A stretch of 64,000 nucleotides of DNA, taken from assembly GCA_000149265.1 (NCBI GenBank), contig CH003066.1:12479-76478 (forward strand), read 5' to 3'. The notes under the pieces are model-generated. The model saw nothing but the letters and a program-made list of their open reading frames with translations. It did no database searches and was not told the DNA's origin. The translations under genes and the position numbers were made by a program. How positions within the stretch are numbered: position 1 is the stretch's first letter; each line of letters starts with the position of its first letter. Positions 36,231-47,500 of this stretch are shown here, piece after piece. Origin of the DNA: Ciona savignyi (Eukaryota; Chordata; Ascidiacea; Phlebobranchia; Cionidae).

Positions 36231-36417
36231 CGATTCCTCTATAGTACTTCTATAGATAACCGCTTTATACTCCGGTGCCCCTTAGACACATTGGTCCGAA
36301 GAATTAAATCAACGAATGAACGAATAAAGTAATTTTATTGTTTCATTTCCTCGTTGCTTAATTCGGTTCTCGGTCGATTGCTTATCCACTGCTCGTCTGT
36401 TGAAGGAATAGTTTAGC

Positions 36418-36710
36418 TCCGGCCGGTTAGTCTAGCGGTTAAGTGCGTCGCCTTTCAATCGAATGGTTGCAGGTTCGAAACTGATCGCTAGCTAGTCGGT
36501 TGTGTCCTTGGACAAGGCACTTAACGGGCCTTGCCTGAACTCAGTGAATTAATGGGTTCTACCAAATTGAAGGAACGTGTCTATCATATACAACGCACTG
36601 CAATAGCTCCGGTAACCCGACGATGGGCACGAGATGATCTGACGATTGCCTGTGTGTTAACCCCCTTGGTTTTCCCATTCACGGGGATAAACATGAAACA
36701 TCCTATCCTA
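36418..36710 (+). mobile_element. SINE-A copy, full length
   Basis: Forward copy, GGCCGGTTAGTCTAGCGGTT head and CCTATCCTA tail. Confidence 0.9.
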
Positions 36711-36892
36711 GCTGGCACATGATTAGGTGGTTTGACTTGTTAAAATTAAACCTAAGCTACTAGCATAACGTACAACCACTGCAGTATAACGTTTACTTTT
36801 TTGTGAATACTTTCCCCGGCCAAGTATCTTAAACACTGTATAAATCGGTCGTGCTTATTATTCTGGCGAACAACCGTTCATCATATAACTTG

Positions 36893-37273
36893 ATTTTTTT
36901 ACCGATTCAAGTTACGAACCCATGATGGGCTCGTCACTAGGACCGTTTTTTTGTATAAGAGTCGGTATATGTATCGGTCGCGTTAACCATTTGGCCGCAC
37001 GACCGTAAGTCTTTGTTTTTTTTGTTTTTTTGACTTAGTTTCAAACCCATTACGATTTCGTCACTAAAACCGTTTTTATATAGTAGTCGGTATATGTATC
37101 GGTCGCGTTAACCATTCAGCTACACGACCGTACTCATACAACTTTTCTATCTTTTTAAAATATTTTTCGAGCCAAGTTTCGAACCCATGATGTGCTCAAC
37201 ACTAAGGGACAGTTTTTTGTATAAGAGTCGGTATATGTATCGGTCGCGTTAACCATTCGGCCACACAACCGTA
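36893..37273 (-). mobile_element. three SINE-B copies in a row
   Basis: Reverse copies at about 36893-37008, 37015-37132 and 37155-37273, all in the same orientation. Confidence 0.8.
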
Positions 37274-37356
37274 CCTATACAACACCTTGTTGCAAATATA
37301 AAACTCCAAGCGCAAGTGTTGGAACTATTTGTGTTTGCTAAACTAGAAATACTTAC

Positions 37357-40300
37357 CCCGCATGGTGGCGGTACGTTGGCCGCCCAATCGCAGTAGTTTT
37401 CGACGGAATTGAACACCAATCCGTCGTATCCGCAAGACCGGTGGTAGGTAATAGGGTTACCGGACACGCACTCGTAATACATGGAGCAGTCATCCGGGTC
37501 CGGGTATTGACCTGGGGCCTTGTTGTCGCAGCTGAATGGTGGAGCTGGAATGAACATAAATGATAAAACGCCGTAGACGATATTTTTTGTTTTTTTAACC
37601 GATTTTAGTTTCAAAACCATTAGGGGTTCGTCACCAGGGCCGTTTTTGTATTGGAGTCGGTAAATGTATCGGTCGCGTTAACCATTCGGCCACACGACCC
37701 TTAACACGATCTTGTTTATCCACGCCTAGCACGACAACGGACCAATACATTCCCCGCTAGCGGACTAAGAAACCAGACAGTGGGAATACACGTAAGGTAA
37801 AGAAAACAATTATTAAGTTTTGCCTTTATAACAAGAGTCGTCCCAAACGCTCATGTAAAGCACTAGGATGGGGTAGCATATAGTATATTCATTTTTATCG
37901 CTAGGAAAACCAGGGGATTACACAAGGGCAATCGTCAGATCACCTCGTGCCCATCGTCGGGTTACCGGAGCTATTGCAGTGTGTTGTGTATGATAGACAC
38001 GTTCCTTCAATTTGGGAGAACCCATTAATCAACCGACTAGTAAAGCGACCAGTTTCCTTAACCTTTTGGTTAGAAGGCATCGCAATAATAAACCACCAGA
38101 ATATCCGGTAAAATAAATAGGACACGAGACACCTAAACACCTCAAACTCACACACAACACACTGCAATAGCTCTGACAACCCGACGATGGGCGTGAGGTG
38201 ATCTGACGATTGCCCGTGTGGTAACTCCCTTGGTTTTCGCATTTACGGATATAACATGGATATCCCATCCTATATACTATCATCAAACACCTCGAACTCA
38301 CATTGAATGACCAACAGAGTGGACGATCGATCAGTTTGTAACTCCTCGTTCACCGCGGTTGACAGCGATAATTCGCACCAATACCTGTGATAGTGATGTC
38401 ATAAGAAAATTATGACGTCATACACTGCATTACCTTCCAGCGTTTTCCATCTGCGCGTTTTGAACATTGAGCCCGAAGAAGCTATCAATGTGCATGTTGG
38501 TGAAGCCAGGCTCCATCAATACCAAGTTGTTGTTGTAGATAAGTTTCGTGCCAACCTTGGTGAAGGTGCCGATCTGTGTAGGGAAAACCGGGGTTTACTT
38601 ACTTGTCGAGTCAAGTTTCGAACCCGTGATGGGCTCGTCACCAAGACCGTTTTTATATTGAAAACTGTATATGTATCGGTCGCTTTAACCATTCGGCCAC
38701 ACGTGGTTTTCTTTAACCACAGGATTAATACAGGAAAGCCGTATCTAAGTAGCCTTGTGTACTGTGCATTGAAGATTAAGTATCTTTATTGTTGTATTAA
38801 CATATCAAGTAACCCGAACATAAATTTACTTGCACTCTATGTCCGGCCGGTTAGTCTGTCGTTTAAGTGCGTCGCCGTTCAATAGAAAGGTTGTAGGTGC
38901 GAATGGCCGCTAGCTAGTCGGTTGTGTCATTGTGCAAGGCATTTAACGGAGATTGCCTGAACCCCGCGGATTAATCGTTTCTACCAAATTGAAGGAACGT
39001 GTGAATCATACACAACACACTGCAATAGCTCCGGTAACCCGACGGTGGACGCGAGGTGATCTGACGATTTCCCGTGCGTTGACCCCTTGGTTTTCCTATT
39101 TACGGGGATAAACATGAATATCCTATCCTAACCTCAGTATGAGTGAAATTCTCGCTGTCGGGCAGATGGAACGGTCCTTCATACCACGTGACCGTGTCGA
39201 ATATTCCGTTTCCCATGCATTCTATTGTTGCGTCATCACCAATGTTAATTGTGACGTCATTATCCACTTGAAGAGATGTGACGTAGCTCTTTGGTCCTGT
39301 GAGTGAATCACTTGTCAGCTCACCATACATAGTGTAATATATTCCAGTGAAATAATGGAGTGTAGATTGTAACAACAAAAGTTTCGTTAAATCATTTGTC
39401 ACCAGGGCTTCTGCCTTGGTATCGCACAAGGAGTTTTAACTAAGGATAGGATATTCATGTTCATCCCAGTGAATGGGAAAACCAAGGGGTTAACATACGG
39501 CCAATCGTCACATCACTTCGCACCCACTGTCGGGTTACCGGAGCTATTGCAGTGTGTTGTGTATGATTCACACGTTCCTTCAATTTAGTAGAACCCATTA
39601 ATCCTCTGGGTTCCAACAAGATACAAATCTCACCGTCGATCATCACAGCCATTCCGTCCGCATCGGTTCCCTCTTGTTGCCGGCCCGACCATTCAGCCAC
39701 CATGCACCAGTATCGTCCTTCGTCCTCGGATACCAATCCACTGATTGCTATGTTTGGTTGCTGGGGACAGTTGGACGGTAATCTCACTTTGGTAATTTTG
39801 GTTTAATTGTTAATCTTGGTTTAATTGTTAATTTTTGTTTAATTGTTAATCTTGGTTTAATTGTTAATCTTGATTTAATTGTTAATCTTGATTTAATTGT
39901 TAATCTTGATTTAATTGTTAATCTTGATTTAATTGTTAATCTTGATTTAATTTTTAAACTAGATTTAATTGTTAATCTTGATTTAATTGTTAATCTTGAT
40001 TGATTAATCTTGATTTAATTGTTAATCTTGAATTTATTGTTAATCTTGATTTATTTGTTAATCTTGATTTAATTGTTAATCTTGATTTAACTGTTAAACT
40101 TGATTTAATTGTTAATCTTGATTTAATTGTCAATTTTGATTTAATTGTCAATTTTGATTTAATTGTTAATTTTGATTTATTTGTTAATCTTGGTTTAACA
40201 GTTAATCTGGATTCAATTGTTAATCTTGATTTAATTGTTAATCTTGATTGATTAATCTTGATTTAATTGTTAATCTTGAATTTATTGTTAATCTTGATTT

Positions 40301-42575
40301 ATTTGTTAATCTTGATTTAATTGTTAATCTTGATTTAACTGTTAAGCTTGATTTAATTGTTAATCTTGATTTAACTGTTAAACTTGATTTAATTGTTAAT
40401 CTTGATTTAATTGTCAATTTTGATTTAATTGTTAAACTTGATTTAATTGTTAAACTTGATCTAATTGTTAATCTTGGTAAAATTGTTAATCTTGATTTAA
40501 TTTTTAAACTTGATTTAATTGTTAATTTTGATTTAATTGTTAAGTTTGATTTAATTTATAAGTTGATTTAATTGTCAAACTTGATTCAATTGTTAATCTT
40601 GATTTAATTGTTAATCTTGATTGATTAATCTTGATTTAATTGTTAATCTTGAATTTATTGTTAATCTTAATTTAAATGTTAAACTTGATTTAATTGTTAA
40701 TCTTGATTTAATTTTTATTCTTTATTTAATTGTTAATCTTGATTTAATTATTAATCTTGATTTAATTGTTAAACTTGATTTAATTGTTAAACTTGATCTA
40801 ATTGTTAATCTTGGTAAAATTGTTAATCTTGATTTAATTTTTAAACTTGATTTAATTGTTAATTTTGATTTAATTGTTAAGTTTGATTTAATTTATAAGT
40901 TGATTTAATTGTCAAACTTGATTTAATTGTTAATCTTGATTTAATTGTTAATCTTGATTTAATTGTTAAACTTGATTTAATTGTTAAATTGATTTAATTG
41001 TTAAATTGATTTAATTGTTAATCTTGATTTAATTGTTAATCTTGATTTAATTGTTAATCTTGATTTAATTGTTAATCTTGATTTAATTGTTAATCTTGAT
41101 TTAATTGTTAATCTTGATTTAATTGTTAATCTTGATTTAATTGTTAATCTTGATTTAACTGTTAAACTTGATTTAATTGTTAATCTTGATTTAATTGTTG
41201 AACTTGATTTAACTGTTAATCTTAATTGTTAATTTTTAGTTTAGTTTAGTTTATTCATTTTTTGCTCTAGTTTTTTAAAAATGGCAAACGAATATAATCA
41301 CGATACAGGAACGGGAAAAGACGGCAAAACGAACAGTCGTTAGAACACGTCAGTAAAAAAGGATATAATTTGATAAATATAGCGGACGCGGCCGCCAAAC
41401 TAATCTTGATTTAAACTTGCAAGTCATGTTTGGTTGCATTACAAACCTGAAGATCTGCCACCACTGCCCGACCCTGGTAGCTGTCGAAGAACTGACGATA
41501 TTCGCCTTGCGATTCGTTCCAGTATCGGAATCCTTTGAACACCATCTCTGCGTTCGGGTCGTCCACACTCACGCCCTGTACAAGTGCGAGACTTACTTAT
41601 TCGTAATACTTTGACCTGATTAGCACATACATACACGCGTGTGCAGAAAAACTAACACATTAAATATTGTGTTATATATCAGGAACCTTGTATCTTTAAT
41701 GAGGAGAAGAAAGGGATAAAAAATTCATGTTTATCCCTGTGAATGGGAAAACCAAGGTGGTTAACACACGAGCAATCATCAGATCACCTCGCGCCCACAG
41801 TCGGGTTATCGGAGATATTGCAGTGTGTTATATATGATAAATACGTTTCTTCAATTTGGTAGAACCCAATAATCTGCTGGGGTTAGGCAATGTCCGTAAA
41901 GTGCCTGCCCAAAGACACAACCGACTAGCTAGCGACCAGTTTCAAACCTGCAACCCTTCGACTGAAAGGCGACGCAATCAATCACCAGACTAACCCGTCG
42001 GACAAACAGGTGCTTCATGAAATCACTATTCCCGGCCACAAGGCCGCCAATGGCAATAACACTCCACCAAGGAATATATTGGACAAATATAGTTTACCTT
42101 GATCCAGTAAATGATCGGTGGTTGAGTCTCGTCCGACATATGGAAGGAACATGGTAGAGTAACCGAGTTCCCCGACGAAGTGGTGACGTATTGGCTACCC
42201 ACCGTTACCGTGGTGGTGATGCCGCCATCTATGCGTTAATGGAAAAATTATTTTCTTCATCCTCTTTTTTATTTGATAAAGAGCTGTCATGGGTGATGGG
42301 GTTTATACCAACTGTATTGGGGCTACCATCACCCACTTTATAGGATGGGTCAATACCCGCTATAATATAGCCGCTATATGATATCAGAGTTGGGTCCATT
42401 TTAACTCGGCCAGATATATAAAAATCATTCACTTAAACTGCTCTAACATTCCTCTAGTATTGACACAAGGTTATCGTAGTGAATATATATGTAAACATGT
42501 TAACTTTCCCACCGTTTACAACAATAACTTACATGCGGCCCCGACGAAAAGCATTAACACACACAAATACTTCAT
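37357..42575 (-). CDS. VCBP: variable region-containing chitin-binding protein (VCBP), last exon not found
   Basis: Secreted gut-type recognition molecule with two V-type Ig domains and a chitin-binding type-2 domain; in Ciona and amphioxus VCBPs bind bacteria and chitin-rich mucus. Exons: 42533-42575 (signal peptide MKYLCVLMLFVGAA), 42098-42228, 41443-41575, 39634-39786 (V1), 39133-39296, 38434-38573, 38302-38384 (V2), 37357-37544 (chitin binding). V1 has Cys in SVTLPC and EDEGRYWC; V2 has ATIEC and NAGRYWC. The last domain has all six Cys (FSCDNK, DPDDC, YYECV, RSCGYD, ENYCDW, PPPCG), as in peritrophin-A/CBM14. Phases agree for 345 codons. For exon 3 I chose the donor at 41442 (gtaatg), because the stronger-looking gtttgt four bases earlier would not fit exon 4. 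A donor follows PPPCG, so at least one short terminal exon remains, and I could not place it. Which VCBP (A-D) this is cannot be told. Confidence 0.88.
37588..37700 (-). mobile_element. SINE-B copy
   Basis: Reverse copy in the VCBP intron before the chitin-binding exon. Confidence 0.8.
37876..38112 (-). mobile_element. SINE-A copy with deletion
   Basis: Reverse copy lacking the CTGGGTTCAGGCAATGTCC block. Confidence 0.8.
38145..38276 (+). mobile_element. SINE-A 3' half
   Basis: Forward 3' half only (CACACTGCAATAGCTC to CCCATCCTATA), 32 bases from a reverse copy, so the pair forms an inverted repeat. Confidence 0.8.
38598..38705 (-). mobile_element. SINE-B copy
   Basis: Reverse copy in a VCBP intron, box B as GTTTCGAACCCGTGATGGG. 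Confidence 0.8.
38841..39130 (+). mobile_element. SINE-A copy, full length
   Basis: Forward copy whose tail CCTATCCTA directly touches the exon 5 donor of VCBP at 39132. Confidence 0.9.
39443..39614 (-). mobile_element. SINE-A copy, truncated
   Basis: Reverse tail half, ending at CTGGGTTC just before the exon 4 donor side. Confidence 0.8.
39795..41239. repeat. 18-bp minisatellite filling VCBP intron 3
   Basis: About 80 imperfect copies of TTGTTAATCTTGATTTAA. Marker variants recur as blocks: GATTGATTAATCTTG at about 39999, 40247 and 40620, and TTGGTAAAATTG at about 40470 and 40810, so larger units were duplicated after the basic unit. It starts within 10 bases of exon 4. Confidence 0.95.
41240..41400 (+). 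repeat. family C interspersed repeat, long form, inside the minisatellite
   Basis: Close match to 31622-31788, ending GCGGCCGCCAAAC. One more minisatellite unit follows it (TAATCTTGATTTAAACTTGC), so it inserted into the array. Confidence 0.85.
41716..42005 (-). mobile_element. SINE-A copy, full length
   Basis: Reverse copy in VCBP intron 2. Confidence 0.9.
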
Positions 42576-42674
42576 GTTTATATCTGCGGATTAAATCAAA
42601 TATATTATTGTCATCAGAACGGTTTAGTTAATTTATTTAATAAGATTAAACCATTGGGGTGACACAGGAAGGTA

Positions 42675-42728
42675 ATAAACAATAGCTCCATTATCCACAA
42701 CACACTGCAATATCTCCGGTAACTGACT
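42675..42728 (+). mobile_element. SINE-A fragment
   Basis: CCACAACACACTGCAATATC and CTCCGGTAACTGAC upstream of VCBP. Confidence 0.6.
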
Positions 42729-42841
42729 AAACTATCACGTTTGTGATACGAAAGGGGATCTTTGATACGCACTGCACTTATATTTTGCTTCAATCATTCG
42801 GACCTTCGCGAAACACAGAACTGGGAAAAAACTGTTGTACC

Positions 42842-43017
42842 CAGTGATGGAATTCAAGAGGTTCGCATGGGTTCGGTCGAACCCGTTCCTGGAATGTCGG
42901 GATAATCACCGATCCGATTCTTGCTTTTTTACAGACATTAGACCTTTTAGGGAACCTGTTGTTAGGAAGTACGATACAAAAGAGAATCCGTTCTTAAAAT
43001 TTTAAATCCCATCACTG
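42842..43017. mobile_element. hAT-type MITE
   Basis: CAGTGATGGAATT at the left and AAATCCCATCACTG at the right are inverted repeats; the flanks GTTGTACC and GCTGTACA match at 6 of 8. Confidence 0.8.
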
Positions 43018-43425
43018 GCTGTACATATATAAATATAGTTGGGTTTTCACATCAAATATGAAAGTGAAATTTAATCATTTTCGGGGTTATATATATATAA
43101 ATGGGCATAGGATACTGCTATATATTCTCCCAATTCTACATCCGTTTAAAGCAATTACTCTCACGAATACGAACTTCCACACAATCCAACGTTCGCAACT
43201 TGGTTTGAATATATAGCCACCTTGGAAGCCAGCTGTCGATTTCCCAGGTGTGGTTGTTAGCACTCTTGGTGCTGGATCCAGATATAGCACCTGGTGTGGG
43301 AAAGTCAAATACCAAACCGTATGGCGCAAGCTTGCATATACGTCATATTATGTCACACAAGTGGTTTAACTTGTTATGACCCAGTGTGTTTTGCAGGTAA
43401 TTGTTATTAACTCGTTCGACCGACT

Positions 43426-43690
43426 CAGGGGTTGGCAACCTTTTGCACTTAAAAGAGCCATTTTAACTGATATTCTACCAAATAAAAATCACTGGGAGCC
43501 GCAAAACTAATAATATTTTCGCAAAACAAAGAAAAACAACACTGTGTGAGATAAATACGCGAGTGTTCTTCTGTTTGTTTCACTTATGCATGGGTATTAA
43601 ACTCATCAAGCGCTCGCTACAGTGAAAATAAAATTATTAAGAGCTGCATAAGAAGGATGAAAGAGCCGCATGTGAAATAAAAGGACACAG
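43426..43690 (+). mobile_element. hAT-like MITE, right end missing
   Basis: Starts CAGGGGTTGGCAACCTTTTG. The same family occurs reversed at 62531-62672 (GGTTGCCGAACCCTG end). Its other terminus is not found. Confidence 0.65.
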
Positions 43691-44221
43691 TAAACATGCT
43701 ATGGCACTGTGGCCCAATATCTGGCCAAATATCATCATTTTCTTTTCCAAGTATATAGTTGTAGTGGACATTCGCGGTTTATATAATATTTTTTGCACAT
43801 TGTATTAAGTTATATTAAAAGTGTTGTAATGGGCGCTTAATGCGCGCACAGCTGTTGACTTGCCAATCATTTCCTATGAAACAGACTATAATCCAAAAAA
43901 ACACTTCCTTTATAATTCTTCCCACACATTGCGCCATACAAGCGCCTGTGTAAAAACTTATTGTATCAGATTATTATCAGAAACGCGTTCTGAAATGTAG
44001 ACAAGCACTGCATGTATAACGAACCAATTTACTTGTACGAATTGTATTGTATCAGCTTGCAATATACCAATAAAGAAGTTTTTAATGGAGTCGGATTACC
44101 ACCTATTTTAGTCTTGGCTGAGGTCTGTTAGTTGGGGAACCTCATGCCAGAATTAGTTCAAGCACCAGGCCCAAATTCAAGCCTTGACTTAAGCAAAATA
44201 AGAAAGACCCCCACATAGTCT
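43691..44221. other. spacer between VCBP and the NTPase duplication
   Basis: No coding or repeat feature seen. Confidence 0.4.
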
Positions 44222-44270
44222 TCAAGGAAAGGCGTCGTCGCACTAAACCACTAGAATAACCGGTCGAACA
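44222..44270 (-). mobile_element. SINE-A head fragment
   Basis: AAAGGCGTCGTCGCACTAAACC then AACCGGTCG-type end, just outside the left edge of the segmental duplication. Confidence 0.65.
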
Positions 44271-44515
44271 TATTCTTGAATGTAGTCATATTATATGAAC
44301 GTTTGGATGGTGGGGCGACTGTGGACAACATGGCTTTCAACCCCAAACTTCCCACACTTAACCTTTGCTCTACTCAACTATTATTGACATCCACGTGGTA
44401 TAAACACCCACGCAAGACTGCTTTCTCGATTTCACGAGGATAATATCCTGAGCTCAGAGATATATTTTTAACATAAGAACAACAACTGACATAAATAAAG
44501 TGACTAAATGCGGGC

Positions 44516-47500
44516 TTAAGCAGGATTTTTCAATTTGTCTAAAACGGCAGAAAGCCTTCCGGTGACGTCATTAGTGAGGTCACCGCAATCCCGCAGCGTC
44601 TTTGAGCACAATTCGACGGCTCGCGCTTTCTGTTCGTCATTTCCGGCGTCGAACACCGCCTCGGCAAATGACGTCACCGCCCATGCCCACTTCCCTTGAT
44701 TCTGATCATCACGTTTCATCGATTTAAAAACATCGTTATAGCACTCTATCGCCTCCTCGTGATCGCCCACTGCCGAGTAGAACTTTGCGCAGCTGACCAA
44801 GCAAATGTCGGCGATGTTCCATTTGGAGCTTCGTGCTGCAATGTCGCATAGTTCTCTACACACTTCCCTTCCCTCGGTGATAATCGTGCTAGTTGCCTCC
44901 CCTGCAGGGTATTCAGTGTAACAACAAACATATTTGTTTCGTTAAAATGAGCAGGATAGAATAATCATGTTTATCCCCGTGAATAGGAAAACCAAGTTGG
45001 TTAACACACGGGCAATCGTCAGATCACCTCGCGCCCATCGTCGGGTTAGCGGAGCAATTGCAGTGTGTTGTGTATTGATTCACACGTTCCTTTAATTTAT
45101 TAGAACCCATTAATCCGCTGCGTTCATGCCATGCCCAAGGACACAACCGACTCGCTAGCGACTAGTTTCGAACCTGCAACCTTTAGGCTGAAAGGTAACG
45201 CATTAAACCACCAGACTAACCGGTCGGACGAGCAGACATATCTCCACCGGGTTCAGTCGGTTTGCTAATAGTATTGCAATACTATTAGCTACTAAAGCAG
45301 TTTTCTCTCAACTTGTTTAATTAATTGGTTGAACTAAAAAGATAGAAAAGTGTTAATCTTACACACCACATTTTAATAACTACGGTAACCCGCCTGTGAG
45401 CAAACGGTAATTTGACAATTACCCGTGTAATATCGCAATTTCTCACCCACATAAATATATCCTGACCTTGGGATGAAAACGACCATCAGTTGATACGTCA
45501 TCACATGCAAACTACGTCATACGTCACAACATGCAAACTACGTCATACATCATCACATGAAAACTACGTCATCACATGCAAACTACGTTATACGTCACCA
45601 CATGCAAACTACGTCATACGTCATCACATGCAAACTACGTCATCACATGCAAACTACGTCATACGTCACCACATGCAAACTACGTCATCACATGCAAACT
45701 ACGTCACCACATGCAAACTACGTCACCACATGTAAACTACGTCACCACATGTAAACTACGTCACCACATGCAAACTACGTCATACGTCACCACATGCAAA
45801 CTACGTCATTACATGCAAACTACGTCATACGTCATCACATGCAAACTACGTCATGCATCATCACATGCAAACTACGTCATCACATGTAAACTACGTCATA
45901 CGTCATCATATGCAAACTACGTCACCACATGCAAACTACGTCATTACATGCAAACTACGTCATACGTCATCACATGCAAACTACGTCATGCATCATCACA
46001 TGCAAACTACGTCATCACATGTAAACTACGTCATACGTCATCACATGCAAACTACGTCACCACATGCAAACTGACCTGTGAGGATGAGTCGTCGAGCGAT
46101 CCTGACGAGATGTCTCTTGATGCTCATCTTATTGTATTCCCCGTCCGACTTCCTAAGTATCCCGTGCTCGTAGAACTCGAAATGAACGTCCTTGGTTTGC
46201 AAGGCTTCTTCACAAATCTCCTTCGCCTCCAACAGACGTTTGACCCGTTCATCTCCCTCCAGCTGCCGACACCATTGCAAGGTGATCGGAATTGTTCCTC
46301 CGACCACAGATATGTGCTCGAACAGCAGCCGAATCTCATGTCCCTTGCACACCAGCAGAGCAATGTGGTAAGCGAGCTTTGAAAGCCACAGGCTTTGTTC
46401 ATACTCAAGTGAAGGCGAATCGCTATTTTTGTACAAAATAACTCGACTTAAGCTTTGTAAGATAGAAGTCAATCTTTCAACGAAAAATATATTTTTATGG
46501 ATTTCTTCGTCCAGGAAAACACCACACAATCTTAGGATTTCTAACATTTCAGTCGTTAAAACAGGTGACAGTTTCAGACAACTTCGTATTTTCGGAAAAT
46601 GACTTTTGTCTTTACTTGCGCCTTCCAGAAAGTCTAATTCCTCACCCTGTCTGAGCAGAATAACTTTGCTCTCATACTTACAAATGAACCCGGGTTCGAG
46701 CCTCGCCCCAGCAGCTTTACAAGCTCCAACCAACTCACTAGCTACATCGACCAAATCTTTGTCCGGAATATTTCCGTGATGAATTCCTCCAGATGATATA
46801 TCGTCGCCGAATATCACGCTGTACACGATAGACAGCGACTTCGCCAAGCAATCACGGCATTTGTCGGACAAGCCGGATGACTGGTTCGTAGCTACCGCTC
46901 CAAACACCTCGTAAAGATGGCTGATGATCAAGCTGAGTAGAAGTTCGTTCACATGATCTGTCTCCACACGACCGAGCAAAGTATCAATGTGAGGCAGAAG
47001 CTTAGTAACCCCCGCAGCCACCTCCTTATCTCTCATGTCCTTTGTTATCAAACACGAAATCACTTCGGCAGCTGCAGCCACGCGACCGGGGTTCAACTTG
47101 CTTACTCGGAACGCATGCAGTATCACCTCGTGGAAGGAAATATCGTCCGATTCTTCAACGACGCACATCGACAAGTCCTCCAGTTTGCTGATGATCTGTC
47201 CGCTCTCGGTCTTGTTCTTGATCCGATGGTTTTTGACATTTCCATCTCGGAAATGCTGACAGAATCGTTCGACCACGAACCGCGGGATCCTGCTGTAATG
47301 AAGATAGGAAAGACAGGACAGAACATCCCATGTATGCTGGACCTGTTTGTCGCAATCTTCACTTGGCCGGAATGGCATGGTGATAGCTTGGAATATATGG
47401 TTCACGTTACGCCCGTATGTCTCCTGCAGATTCCTTGTTTCGTCGCTGTGGACGGTTTGCTCGTCTTCTTCCAGGATCTCCAGATAATCTTTGTAAGAAA

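Noticed and set aside
36418-37273. tRNA genes suggested by box A and box B motifs
   Set aside because: The copies belong to dispersed SINE families with tails; they lack a complete cloverleaf with paired acceptor stem.
39999-40908. Three + strand open frames of 83-107 codons rich in LDLIVN repeats
   Set aside because: They are read-through of the 18-bp VCBP intron minisatellite, which happens to lack stops in one frame.
43087-43329. 80-codon minus-strand open frame upstream of VCBP
   Set aside because: No domain, no splice or promoter context, no homology that I recognise.
45484-46070. CRISPR-like array
   Set aside because: The units are contiguous tandem repeats without unique spacers, in an animal intron.
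45490-46382. + strand open frames with HHMQTTS or SSHANYV repeats
   Set aside because: They are translations of the minisatellite plus the antisense of the NTPase exon.
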